Shown here piece after piece: positions 53,780 through 61,658 of a stretch of 64,000 nucleotides of DNA (positions within the stretch are counted from its first letter, which is position 1; every line of letters begins with the position of its first letter). Made by a program: the position numbers and the translations under genes. The stretch is from Neobacillus sp. CF12 (GTDB lineage Bacteria > Bacillota > Bacilli > Bacillales > Cytobacillaceae), in assembly GCF_030348765.1 (NCBI RefSeq), contig NZ_JAUCEU010000007.1, positions 986,501 to 1,050,500 of the forward strand. Direction: 5' to 3'. Under the pieces are notes generated by a model, which saw only the letters and a program-made list of their open reading frames with translations, did not search any database and was not told where the DNA came from.

Positions 53780-54814
53780 CTAAACCTCTCCTTGTTGGAT
53801 TGCTTGTAATGGTTCGACTTTTTTAATCTGTAATCCTGATATCGTAGCCCCGATAAAAGCAATCAATAAGAAGACTAAGGATAATTGTACGGTTGTTTCT
53901 AGGGTCAAACGAAAAGGCAATCCTTCAGGTGCAATCAAGTTAACAACCTGACTAAGCGTAATGGAAATAGCTAATGCAATGGCTGTAATAACGATCAATT
54001 GTGTCCACATCATAGTAAACAGTGTTCTTGTTTTCACCCCGATTGCCATTAAGATACCGTATAAACCCATTTTTTGGACGTTCATCATATAGAAAAAGAT
54101 CCCGAATAACATTCCGCAAATGACAACTAAAAACCAGACAATCATATTTAGTGAGGTCTGCTCAGCTTTGTAACTGGATATTGTATTAAGGAACTGATTT
54201 TTAGAAAATAATTCTAAACCAGTCATTGACTCAGATGAATTTTCTCCCGGTACGAATATCAGTTGCATTTCATTACTTCGGTACATTTCGTGGTAGTCTT
54301 CGCGATTGATAAATGCAACAGGTGCATGGCTGAATTTCTTTTTGTCCACAAAACCTTTTACAAAAAATGAGCCGCTGTACTGATTATTCGTTAAGGTATC
54401 TCCAATATTTATCCCCTTATCTTCCAAAGACCGATCTAATACGATTTCTCCTTTTTTGACATTCGTAAATAAATAGGAGTCAGTTGAAGTTACAAATGCA
54501 ACACTTTGTTGCTTGGAATCATCATTATTCAAAAACCCCATTTGAATTGAAAATGCAACTGCATCTTTTTCTTTATTTAAAATTACATTCTGGACAATCG
54601 GATCAATTCTCGAGAGGTTAATTGTTTGATCACTATTTTTAGCCATATAAAATTTTCCCTCGGGCAAATCTTTAATTAATGCAGCATTGTCTTGTGACAA
54701 TCCATTTGCCAAACCAGATATAATAAACGTTAATAAACTAACCAAAAATACAATCGAACCTAAAATCAAAAATCTTACCTTATTTTTCTTCATTTCTTTC
54801 AAAGCCATATTCAT
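53780..54814 (-). CDS. FtsX-like ABC transporter permease
   Basis: The 344-aa permease has four helices: TM1 (about 15-37), a long extracytoplasmic MacB-like domain (about 40-220) and three C-terminal helices (about 227-248, 268-290, 306-330). The N-terminus ALKEMKKNKVRFLILGSIVFLVSLLTFI is typical. MacB/DevC-type transporters use mechanotransmission rather than substrate channels. First gene of the four-gene operon with ATPase, response regulator and kinase. The expected function is export or detoxification of an envelope-active compound; not identified. Confidence 0.88.
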   Translation of the reverse strand: MNMALKEMKKNKVRFLILGSIVFLVSLLTFIISGLANGLSQDNAALIKDLPEGKFYMAKNSDQTINLSRIDPIVQNVILNKEKDAVAFSIQMGFLNNDDSKQQSVAFVTSTDSYLFTNVKKGEIVLDRSLEDKGINIGDTLTNNQYSGSFFVKGFVDKKKFSHAPVAFINREDYHEMYRSNEMQLIFVPGENSSESMTGLELFSKNQFLNTISSYKAEQTSLNMIVWFLVVICGMLFGIFFYMMNVQKMGLYGILMAIGVKTRTLFTMMWTQLIVITAIALAISITLSQVVNLIAPEGLPFRLTLETTVQLSLVFLLIAFIGATISGLQIKKVEPLQAIQQGEV

Positions 54815-54907
54815 CTTAATTCCTCCAATCGCTTTTTCACATCCTAAGTTTATAATTGGATTGTGAACTGAAGATGAACAACTGAATACATTTTAAGTAA
54901 AAAAATA

Positions 54908-54957
54908 AAAAGTGCCAGGCACCAGCATTAAGGACTGGAACTTGGCACTTTTTTTAC
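54908..54957 (-). terminator. Terminator of the HAD phosphatase gene
   Basis: AAAGTGCCA (54909-54917) and TGGCACTTT pair around an imperfect inner stem (CCAG/CTGG), with T-runs on both sides. It overlaps the HAD stop codon region and lies upstream of the permease gene promoter. Confidence 0.75.
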
Positions 54958-55616
54958 TTTATGATTTCCCATTTTTTATGATTAGCTACCTCAAAAAGCC
55001 GAGGTTCTGGGTTTACAGCAACAGGATTTCCTACTAATTCAAGAACATTTAAATCTGTATAACTATCCCCATAGGCAAAGCTATTTTCCCAGTCAATGTC
55101 TGAATTAGACAGATGTGCATTAATAAATTCTGTTTTTCGCTCACCGTATATATAGTTTACGGTTGCCTTCTTACTCAGTTTTTCATCATTGAACGGAATA
55201 TTACTTCCAATCACGCAGTCGAAGTTAATATTTTTTGTGACTGAGTTTAGGAGTGGCTCATATGCTCCTGACACCAGCATCGTATAATAGCCATCTTTTT
55301 TATGTTGTTCCAGTCTATGTAACATGGATTCACTAAGGTTTTGACTCATGATTCCGCCTATTTGAGAAAAAAACAGCTCAATTTCTTCTTTTGGAGACGA
55401 TCCAAAAGCAGCTATGTAGGAGCGCATAGAATACTCTTTCATTTTTTGTTCGGGATAAAGTTTGCATTTATATGCTAGGTAAATCGGTAAAATCCTAACG
55501 AAGAAATTTCGATACTTCTGAGAATGGATCGGATGATTCTTTAAATGCCCCATCAAAAGCGGGAACGTCTCTTCAGGAAATAATGTTCCATCAAAATCAA
55601 AAATTGCAACCTTCAT
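54954..55616 (-). CDS. HAD-IB family phosphatase
   Basis: The 220-aa protein has HAD motif I IFDFDGTLFPEE (nucleophile Asp about 7), motif II Ser in MLVSGAYEPLL (about 118), a Lys in the KKATVNYIYG region and motif III SFAYGDSYTDLNVL (about 183). The cap type and motif order match the PSPase-like IB subfamily, which includes phosphoserine, phosphatidylglycerophosphate and other phosphatases. Substrate not determinable. It lies 54 bp downstream of the degV-type gene and may be co-transcribed. Confidence 0.85.
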   Translation of the reverse strand: MKVAIFDFDGTLFPEETFPLLMGHLKNHPIHSQKYRNFFVRILPIYLAYKCKLYPEQKMKEYSMRSYIAAFGSSPKEEIELFFSQIGGIMSQNLSESMLHRLEQHKKDGYYTMLVSGAYEPLLNSVTKNINFDCVIGSNIPFNDEKLSKKATVNYIYGERKTEFINAHLSNSDIDWENSFAYGDSYTDLNVLELVGNPVAVNPEPRLFEVANHKKWEIIK

Positions 55617-55670
55617 ATAATCAGCCTTTCATTTTTAAAAATATGGAGCTAATCACTGGCATTACACTTC

Positions 55671-56522
55671 CTAAACTTCCAAACCAGCAATTCCAACTCC
55701 GCCAGGTCCAGCATGTGTAGATATCATGGAACCGGCTTGAATCCAATTTACATTATGGAAGCCAGCTTCTTTTGCAATAATATCCATCCCCTGCATGATC
55801 TCTTCATCTAATCCGATAGAGTAAAGCAGGTAAAGTTGTCCTCTATCTATGTCATATTGTTCTAAATAATCTCGCATGAGTTTTTCTGAAACTACCTCCA
55901 TTTTGCCACGATATTTCTTTGTTGAAACAAGATTTCCATCGATTAATTCAATCCGTGGCTTTATTTTTAACAATGCCCCTCCGAGATAAGCTAGATTACT
56001 AACTCTTCCACCTGCTCTTAAAAACTCTAAACTTCCAGGAACGAAAGCCAGTCTTGATTTTGGAACCTTTGATTCAATACTCTTTACTAGACGAACAGGG
56101 TCAATCGAAGGTTCATTCTCTAATAAGGTCACCGCATACATCACGATAGCAGTTAATCCACCAGTAACATTTAATGCATCAATGAGAAAAATATCCTTCA
56201 TTTCTTCCGTAGCTATGACCGCATTTTGGAAGGATGATGATGCTTTTGACGTATAACCAATATGTATAATGACGCAATCAGGAAAATCAGTTTTAATCTT
56301 CGTGAAAAATTCAAGATATTCATGGGAATTGGTAGACGTTGTAGAAGGTATTTTCTTTGTCCGCTCGTAATAGTCATAAATATCTGTTACAGGTAACGAA
56401 CCATCCAAATAATCTTCTCCAGCCATAATTACATGCATCGGGACAACTTGTACATTATGTTTATCAGCTAATTCAACTGGTAAATCCGCACCACTCTCAG
56501 TCGTTAAAATAATTCTTGTCAT
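55671..56522 (-). CDS. DegV-family fatty-acid-binding protein (FakB-like)
   Basis: The protein of about 283 aa has the DegV signature IILTTESGADLPVELADKHNVQVVPMHVIM, the loop TTSTNSHEY with a Ser/Thr cluster that binds the carboxylate (about 60-68) and the C-terminal STHAGPGGVGIAGLEV. FakB-type DegV proteins present fatty acids to the kinase FakA for phospholipid synthesis. No fakA gene is adjacent, so the partner is elsewhere. Start is the ATG at 56522 after TGGGGGAT. Confidence 0.9.
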   Translation of the reverse strand: MTRIILTTESGADLPVELADKHNVQVVPMHVIMAGEDYLDGSLPVTDIYDYYERTKKIPSTTSTNSHEYLEFFTKIKTDFPDCVIIHIGYTSKASSSFQNAVIATEEMKDIFLIDALNVTGGLTAIVMYAVTLLENEPSIDPVRLVKSIESKVPKSRLAFVPGSLEFLRAGGRVSNLAYLGGALLKIKPRIELIDGNLVSTKKYRGKMEVVSEKLMRDYLEQYDIDRGQLYLLYSIGLDEEIMQGMDIIAKEAGFHNVNWIQAGSMISTHAGPGGVGIAGLEV

Positions 56523-56636
56523 CAATATCCCCCACTTCTATTAAAAAAATCACAACGTTTCCTTCTGCATTATTAAGTTCTACTCTACTATACATGAAAA
56601 AGGCCTATAGGTTACACTTATCTATAAAAGAAATAT

Positions 56637-56663
56637 CCCAAACAGTGAGAGCACTGTCTGGGT
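56637..56663. terminator. Hairpin upstream of the degV-type gene
   Basis: CCCAAACAGTG and CACTGTCTGGG form an 11-bp stem with one mismatch and a 4-nt loop. There is a moderate T-rich stretch on either side but no long T-run, so it is a weak terminator or a leader hairpin. Confidence 0.4.
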
Positions 56664-56833
56664 TCAAAGAGCAGTTATTTTTTAATAAGTTATGCTCTAG
56701 CCCAATTATTGCTCTCTAATCTTTGCAAGATTTACATATTGAAAATTTCTCAATAATATAGATAGAATTGAAAATATCTATTTAGCTAACACAGATCATA
56801 ATAGCAATATCACATGATTGAGGTGCTTATTAC

Positions 56834-57340
56834 TTGAATGTACTTGAAACAGAACGATTAACTCTTCGTTGGTTAACAACAGATGATGCAGCGTTTATAC
56901 TCGAACTTTTAAATGAACCTTCTTGGATACGTTATATCGGAGATAAAGGTGTCCGAACGGTAGAAGATGCAAAAAACTATATTTTAACTGGCCCCTTAAA
57001 TATGTATTCCCAACTGGGCTTTGGTCTTTATCTGGTTGAATGTAAGCAAGGAAGGACCCCCATCGGCATTTGCGGTTTGTTAAAAAGAGATACATTAGAA
57101 TATCCTGATATCGGCTTTGCTTTTCTATCAAAATATCAAACACAAGGTTATGGATTTGAGTCAGCCTCAGCTACTCTTAAGTATGGGCATGAACAACTGC
57201 ATCTTAAGCGAATCTTGGCCATAACATCTATGGATAATCATGGTTCCTCCAAGCTGCTTGAAAAAATCGGGATGAAATTTGAAGGAACTATAATTTTTCC
57301 TAACGATAAGGAAGAGCTTAAATTGTTTGCATCCGAATAA
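56834..57340 (+). CDS. GNAT-family N-acetyltransferase, RimJ/RimL type
   Basis: The 168-aa protein opens NVLETERLTLRWLTTDDAAFILELLNEPSWIRYIGDK, the RimJ/RimL-like N-terminus. It has an acetyl-CoA region IGFAFLSKYQTQGYGFESASATLKYG (about 96-120) and ITSMDNHGSSKLLEKIGMKFEG. The family acetylates ribosomal protein N-termini, amino acids or antibiotics; the substrate here is unknown. TTG start at 56834, supported by GAGGTGC about 7 nt upstream. Single gene. Confidence 0.88.
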   Translation: MNVLETERLTLRWLTTDDAAFILELLNEPSWIRYIGDKGVRTVEDAKNYILTGPLNMYSQLGFGLYLVECKQGRTPIGICGLLKRDTLEYPDIGFAFLSKYQTQGYGFESASATLKYGHEQLHLKRILAITSMDNHGSSKLLEKIGMKFEGTIIFPNDKEELKLFASE

Positions 57341-57363
57341 TAAATATCATTGGTTTATCCATA

Positions 57364-57392
57364 ACCCTCATTTATAAAAGAGGGTGTGTTTT
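57364..57392 (+). terminator. Terminator of the GNAT gene
   Basis: ACCCTC (57364-57369) and GAGGGT (57380-57385) form a 6-bp stem followed by GTGTTTT. A second perfect 8-bp hairpin, CCCCGTTC/GAACGGGG with an A7 loop, lies at 57425-57447 before the convergent nitroreductase gene. Confidence 0.65.
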
Positions 57393-57509
57393 CGAATTAA
57401 TTTTAAAACCTCAAACACATATTACCCCGTTCAAAAAAAGAACGGGGGATAGAATAAAGATTTTAAATTTTGATTTTAAATACTTCTTTTCTTTTGCATG
57501 ATGTCATGC

Positions 57510-58172
57510 TTATTCCGTTGGCATTTCGTTAAAGAACGCTACATCCTCAATCGGAAGACGTGTAGTAGGATGTCCCGGTTTCGCTGCTTTTCCGATCGCT
57601 ATGAGCATGACCGGCACAAACTGCTCGGAAATTCCGAACGCTTCAACGAACTTCGCTTTATCGTATCCTCCCATTGGGACCGTGTCGTACCCTTTGGATC
57701 GTGCGACAAGCATAAGCTGCATTGAGATAAGTCCGCCATCTGTAAATACGATTTGGCGAGCTACTTCAGGAGACAGGTTTGAGTACATACCGACAGTTCG
57801 TTCGATGAATGAGGCAGCCGTATCTACCGGCATAAATCCTGCTTCAACAGCTTGTCCATAAATTTTTTCAGCTTTCTCGTAGCTTTTCACATCGCCAAGG
57901 ACCGCAATCACGGCAGATGCTTCCACTACTTGTTGTTGGTTAAACGCGATAGGCAAAAGCTTTTCCTTCAACTCTGGTTTATCGATAACGAGAAAACGCC
58001 ATGGCTGCAGGTTTGAAGACGATGGAGCTAAGGTTGCGAGCTCTAGCATTTCCGTCATTTCTTCACGTGAAATTTGCACGGATGGATCGTATACACGGAC
58101 AGATCGGCGTTCACGGATAACATCTAAGAACATTTGCTGTTCGATTTTTTCTATAGTTTGAGAGTTTGACAT
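57510..58172 (-). CDS. Nitroreductase-family FMN oxidoreductase
   Basis: The protein of about 220 aa has the FMN-binding opening VIRERRSVRVYDP (about 16-28), LATLAPSSSNLQPWRFLVI and the late TVPMGGYDKAKFVEAFGI, plus IAIGKAA. It is of the YdgI/YodC type of NAD(P)H nitroreductases acting on nitro compounds and quinones. The frame is open to 58196, but ATG 58172 after TAGGAGG is used. Convergent with the GNAT gene; single gene. Confidence 0.9.
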   Translation of the reverse strand: MSNSQTIEKIEQQMFLDVIRERRSVRVYDPSVQISREEMTEMLELATLAPSSSNLQPWRFLVIDKPELKEKLLPIAFNQQQVVEASAVIAVLGDVKSYEKAEKIYGQAVEAGFMPVDTAASFIERTVGMYSNLSPEVARQIVFTDGGLISMQLMLVARSKGYDTVPMGGYDKAKFVEAFGISEQFVPVMLIAIGKAAKPGHPTTRLPIEDVAFFNEMPTE

Positions 58173-58438
58173 TATAATTCCTCCTAGTAATAGCATGATG
58201 ATTTGGTTAATTCTATTACGAAAAATTAGAGGTATTTAACCTCATCATAATCAATCTAATGTTTGTACCATACTAGGTAACCTTACTCACATTGATCCAA
58301 AATGTCAAAAGGTCTGCTTTAGTAACTTTAACCATTAAATGATGTATATGCATAATACAAACAAGTTGTAGCAAAGTTTTGTAAGTTTCATATATATAAT
58401 AATAGTAAATAATATAAGACAAGCTGGTGGTGTTGATA

Positions 58439-59056
58439 TTGGAACCTAAATGGCTGGATTGGGCAAAACAGCTTCAATCCATTGCACAGGCGGGATTAAC
58501 GTATTCAAAAGATGTATATGATTTGGAGAGATTTGAATTAATAAGAAATATAAGCGTTGACATTCTAAACCATTATACAGATATGGACAAGCCTGTAATC
58601 AAAGATTTATTTGCAGGTGGAACTGGTTATGCAACTCCTAAGGTTGATATTAGGGCAGTTATCTTTAAGGATGATAAAATACTGATGGTCCGTGAAAATA
58701 CCGATGGTCATTGGGCATTACCAGGCGGCTGGGCTGACATAGGATATACACCAAGTGAAGTCGCTGTAAAGGAGGTAAAAGAAGAATCGGGATTTACTGT
58801 GAAACCGATTAGAGTAATAGCTGTAGCCGATAAAAAGTGCCATCCACACCCTCCTTCTGCCTTTCATGTTTATAAAATATTTATACAATGTGAAATCATT
58901 GGCGGGCAGCCAGTTAAAGGAATTGAAACAAGTGAAGTGAAATTCTTTGCTGAAAACGAACTGCCTCCACTGTCAACAGCTCGAAATACACAATCCCAAA
59001 TTGAAATGGCATTTAAATACTTAAAAAATCCCCATGATGGTGTTTATTTTGATTAA
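58439..59056 (+). CDS. Nudix hydrolase with N-terminal Nudix_N domain
   Basis: This hydrolase of about 205 aa has a helical N-terminal segment (about 1-58; MEPKWLDWAKQLQSIAQAG) matching the Nudix_N domain of ADP-ribose pyrophosphatase-like enzymes. The Nudix box is GGWADIGYTPSEVAVKEVKEESG (about 98-120; the G-x5-E-x7-REUxEE pattern is shifted, with K for R). It hydrolyses nucleoside diphosphate derivatives. The frame opens at GTG 58427; TTG 58439 lies 6 nt after GGTGGTG and is the likelier start. Confidence 0.85.
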   Translation: MEPKWLDWAKQLQSIAQAGLTYSKDVYDLERFELIRNISVDILNHYTDMDKPVIKDLFAGGTGYATPKVDIRAVIFKDDKILMVRENTDGHWALPGGWADIGYTPSEVAVKEVKEESGFTVKPIRVIAVADKKCHPHPPSAFHVYKIFIQCEIIGGQPVKGIETSEVKFFAENELPPLSTARNTQSQIEMAFKYLKNPHDGVYFD

Positions 59057-59087
59057 TTAAGGTTACTACTATAAATCTCTAAATGAT

Positions 59088-59123
59088 TAAGACCAAGATG
59101 TATTTAAAATCATCTTGGTCTTA
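59088..59123. terminator. Bidirectional terminator between convergent genes
   Basis: TAAGACCAAGATG (59088-59100) and CATCTTGGTCTTA (59111-59123) form a perfect 13-bp stem with a 10-nt loop, between the Nudix gene and the amidase gene. Confidence 0.85.
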
Positions 59124-59145
59124 AATTTCTATTTTCCTTGCCCTG

Positions 59146-59628
59146 TTATTTTGGCCACTGAATCTTAATCGATTCTCTAAAATGGTCCATATTAAAGTTT
59201 TTACCTGGACAACTTTTTTCGATACCTTTTAATTCACGATGCCCAAAAATGCGTGTGATTGATAACTTATATTGATCTAATAGATAAATGCATAGTTTAC
59301 TTAATGATTTTAGCTGCTCTTTTGATAGAGTTTGAATATCAAAATTACCAGCTAAACAAATACCAATTGATTTTTCATTATAGGAATATGCGTGTGCTCC
59401 AACATGGTATCCTCTTCCTTTCATGATATCACCATTTTCTTCAATAAAAAAATTATATCCGATTCCGCTCCATCCACGATGTTCCTGATGAAAACGATGT
59501 GTCTTATGAATATCCCAACCTACTTCTTCTGTATGGTGTACAATGATGAACATGACATCTTTTATAGCAACCTGTGGTTCCTTAAACCCCAAATGAATAT
59601 CTTTAATCCAATCCGGTTCATCCTTCAT
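59146..59628 (-). CDS. N-acetylmuramoyl-L-alanine amidase, amidase_2/PGRP type, no signal peptide
   Basis: The 160-aa protein has zinc ligands in MFIIVHHTEEVGW (His about 31), RIFGHRELKGIEKSCPGKNF (His about 133 and Cys about 143), and a Tyr in GIGYNFFIEENG. This T7-lysozyme/PGRP fold cleaves the amide between muramic acid and the stem peptide. There is no signal peptide or cell-wall-binding domain, so the enzyme must be released otherwise or act inside. Its start overlaps the PP2C-like gene by 4 bp (ATGA). Confidence 0.9.
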   Translation of the reverse strand: MKDEPDWIKDIHLGFKEPQVAIKDVMFIIVHHTEEVGWDIHKTHRFHQEHRGWSGIGYNFFIEENGDIMKGRGYHVGAHAYSYNEKSIGICLAGNFDIQTLSKEQLKSLSKLCIYLLDQYKLSITRIFGHRELKGIEKSCPGKNFNMDHFRESIKIQWPK

Positions 59629-60455
59629 AAAGACCTCACCTCTTCACAAAAGCTGATCATGACCCCAGTTTTATCATCTGAACGAAGATTATTGCTTTTC
59701 TCATATTGTCCTAATTCGACAGCATATACATCTAAACCGATTGTTTGTATCTTTTTAAATGTTTCTTCGATTGAATATTTTGGATGAAAAAGGCCATCTG
59801 TCATTAATAATAATGTTTTGATTTCACCGATGTTTACTTGACCATGCTGAATAAAATTAAAAACTTCTTTTTTTCCATTAGCAACCGTGTAACCATATTC
59901 CTTATTAGCTAATGAACGATTAAAGATAAGCTGTTGAGTACGATCCTGATAATACACCTCATCTGGAATTTTAACTCCATGCTTTCTTTGTTCCTCACGC
60001 CATGCCTTCGCTCTATAACTAATATCTTTTACAGTATCCCTTGTTAAGGCTTTTATGGTTCCGTCTTGATACTCAGCAATGATCATACAATCACCAAGCT
60101 GTGCATAAGCAATCTTTCCGTCTTTTTCAATCTTTATAATTGCAGCACATGTTGACCAAAGATTTTCATATTTTGCCTGATTCACCTTATATTTTTCCAT
60201 ATGTTCTCTCAACATTCTATTAGCAGCCATGATTCCTTCAACTAATGAAAGGGTACTTCGATAGAGTCTAAAGAAATAATCTTTAAATATATTAGAGGCT
60301 AAATATGCACCATTCATTCCGTTTTCATCTTTAAATGGTATTAATGGAGTTGCCCCATCAAAAACCCCATAAACATTTATCTTTTCATTTAATACGATTG
60401 AATCTTCACTTACACGTTTATGAGGGGCAGCACTAAAAAAAGACTCAACTTTCAT
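59625..60455 (-). CDS. PP2C-type protein phosphatase-like protein
   Basis: The 276-aa protein has the PP2C metal-binding pattern: INVYGVFDGATPL (Asp about 34), the YAQLGDCMIIAEYQDG block (Asp about 123), LLLMTDGLFHP (Asp about 222) and RSDDKTGVMIS near the C-terminus (Asp about 260). The conserved N-terminal RxxNED-like motif is modified to RVSEDSIV. It probably dephosphorylates Ser/Thr residues. No kinase gene is near. It is followed, with frame overlap, by a cell-wall amidase, an unusual pairing. RBS AAAGGTGG. Confidence 0.85.
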   Translation of the reverse strand: MKVESFFSAAPHKRVSEDSIVLNEKINVYGVFDGATPLIPFKDENGMNGAYLASNIFKDYFFRLYRSTLSLVEGIMAANRMLREHMEKYKVNQAKYENLWSTCAAIIKIEKDGKIAYAQLGDCMIIAEYQDGTIKALTRDTVKDISYRAKAWREEQRKHGVKIPDEVYYQDRTQQLIFNRSLANKEYGYTVANGKKEVFNFIQHGQVNIGEIKTLLLMTDGLFHPKYSIEETFKKIQTIGLDVYAVELGQYEKSNNLRSDDKTGVMISFCEEVRSL

Positions 60456-60562
60456 TCGTTGTCCACCTTTTTTTTGAAAATAACAGAAAAACGATTAAAT
60501 ATATAAAGACATTCTATGATTTAATGAGAAATTTTATGGTTACTAATTTTCTGTTTCTTTAA

Positions 60563-60726
60563 ATGAGGGATGCACCCTTCACTAACCCAGTTAAAGACTA
60601 TTTAGAGTTTATTACAATAGAATATATGCAGCATTATCCAGCCCTGAGGCACAAGCAGCAGAGGCAGACGGAGAAAATTTATTCAAATTCCTAAATAAAC
60701 CTCCAATAATCACCTTTGTTGAATAG
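60563..60726 (+). pseudogene. Possible small protein gene with one frame break
   Basis: Two frames join into a plausible 54-aa protein: MRDAPFTNPVKDYLEF (from ATG 60563) and YYNRIYAALSSPEAQAAEAD, then GENLFKFLNKPPIITFVE ending at 60726. One added T in the TTT run near 60609 would connect them. The composition is protein-like, but the ribosome binding site is poor and I recognise no family. Confidence 0.3.
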
Positions 60727-60781
60727 TCAAATAGATGTAAACTACTATCCTTTGAGGTAGGGTTCTTACTTTAATTTCTGT

Positions 60782-60790
60782 TATAATAGG
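60782..60790 (+). promoter_or_regulatory. Extended -10 promoter of the thioesterase gene
   Basis: TGTTATAAT (-10 TATAAT at 60782-60787 with the TG extension) precedes the thioesterase coding region. A good -35 is not evident. Confidence 0.4.
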
Positions 60791-60804
60791 GAAAAACGCA
60801 ATCA

Positions 60805-61324
60805 GTGAAAGTAGGAACATATATCCAAGAAAAAATCTTGCAGTGAATCGAGAACCATTCAAACCGACGGCGTCCTGCCAAATGACACAAACCCGCACCA
60901 GACTCTTTTCGGAGGTGCTCTGATGAGCCGAATTGACCGCGTTGCTGGCATTGCAGCGGTCAAACACTGCAGAAAAACTACAGTGACCGCAAGCACCGAT
61001 TCAGTCGATTTTTTGCATCCAATCACCCTTCAGGATGCAGTCACATTAGAAGCGTTTGTCACTTGGACCGGGAATACATCGATGGAAGTGTTTGTAAAAG
61101 TGATAGCAGACAACTTATTTACAGGGGGAAGCCGAGTGGCGGCGACATCGTTTTTAACCTTTGTCTCGTTAGATGAAGAAGGGCATCCGGCCCCAGTTCC
61201 ATCTGTTTATCCTGAAACGGAAGAGGAGCACTATTTATTTAATACTGGAGAAGAAAGGTCCATTGCCCGAAAGCTCCGAAGAGAACAAAGCAAGCATCTC
61301 GCCCAAACGTTTGGTCGGAAATAA
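60805..61324 (+). CDS. Hotdog-fold acyl-CoA thioesterase (YkhA-like), 5' end frameshifted
   Basis: The long open part from ATG 60923 (MSRIDRVAGIAAVKHC to the C-terminus at 61324) lacks the N-terminus. Upstream, in the same frame, the missing part reads SCSESRTIQTDGVLPNDTN then PHQTLFGGALM, which includes the catalytic NxxG/FGG motif of acyl-CoA hydrolases. No start codon precedes it until a frame change: deleting one A from the A6 run at 60830-60835 would join it to GTG 60805 (MKVGTYIQEK). STDSVDFLHPI and SSMEVFVKV-type blocks are conserved. It hydrolyses acyl-CoA esters if intact. Confidence 0.75.
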
Positions 61325-61443
61325 ATAGGGCAAATTGCCATAATGGGTTCAGTTTTGAAGTAAAAAATTATCATGATGAAACCCTAACAGAATTAAAACC
61401 TTTTTTAACAAGCAAAATTGAACCAAATATTGTACAGAAAACC

Positions 61444-61471
61444 GCTCAGAGCACATAAGCTCTGAGCTTTT
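61444..61471 (+). terminator. Terminator downstream of the thioesterase gene
   Basis: GCTCAGAGC (61444-61452) and GCTCTGAGC (61459-61467) form a perfect 9-bp stem with a 6-nt loop followed by TTTTG. Confidence 0.8.
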
Positions 61472-61588
61472 GATATATAGATGTCAAAGCTAATGATGGG
61501 ACTGAAGTTAAAGTTAGACTATAAATTTTATAGAATACACTGGTCACTGACGAGCCTTTTTTATTCGATGCGGGATTTCCCTAAAAGT

Positions 61589-61626
61589 AAAACGCGAATC
61601 ACTTGGAACTCAAGAGATTCGCGTTT
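61589..61626. terminator. Terminator of the MFS transporter gene
   Basis: AAAACGCGAATC (61589-61600) and GATTCGCGTTTT (61615-61626) form a perfect 12-bp stem with A/T tracts on both sides, 32 bp past the transporter stop. Confidence 0.85.
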
Positions 61627-61658
61627 TTGTGATACATGATATAGGCAGGTATATTCTA

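Noticed and set aside
60710..60967. An 85-codon minus-strand frame overlapping the thioesterase start
   Set aside because: It is antisense to the conserved N-terminal part of the thioesterase and has no family features; a shadow frame.
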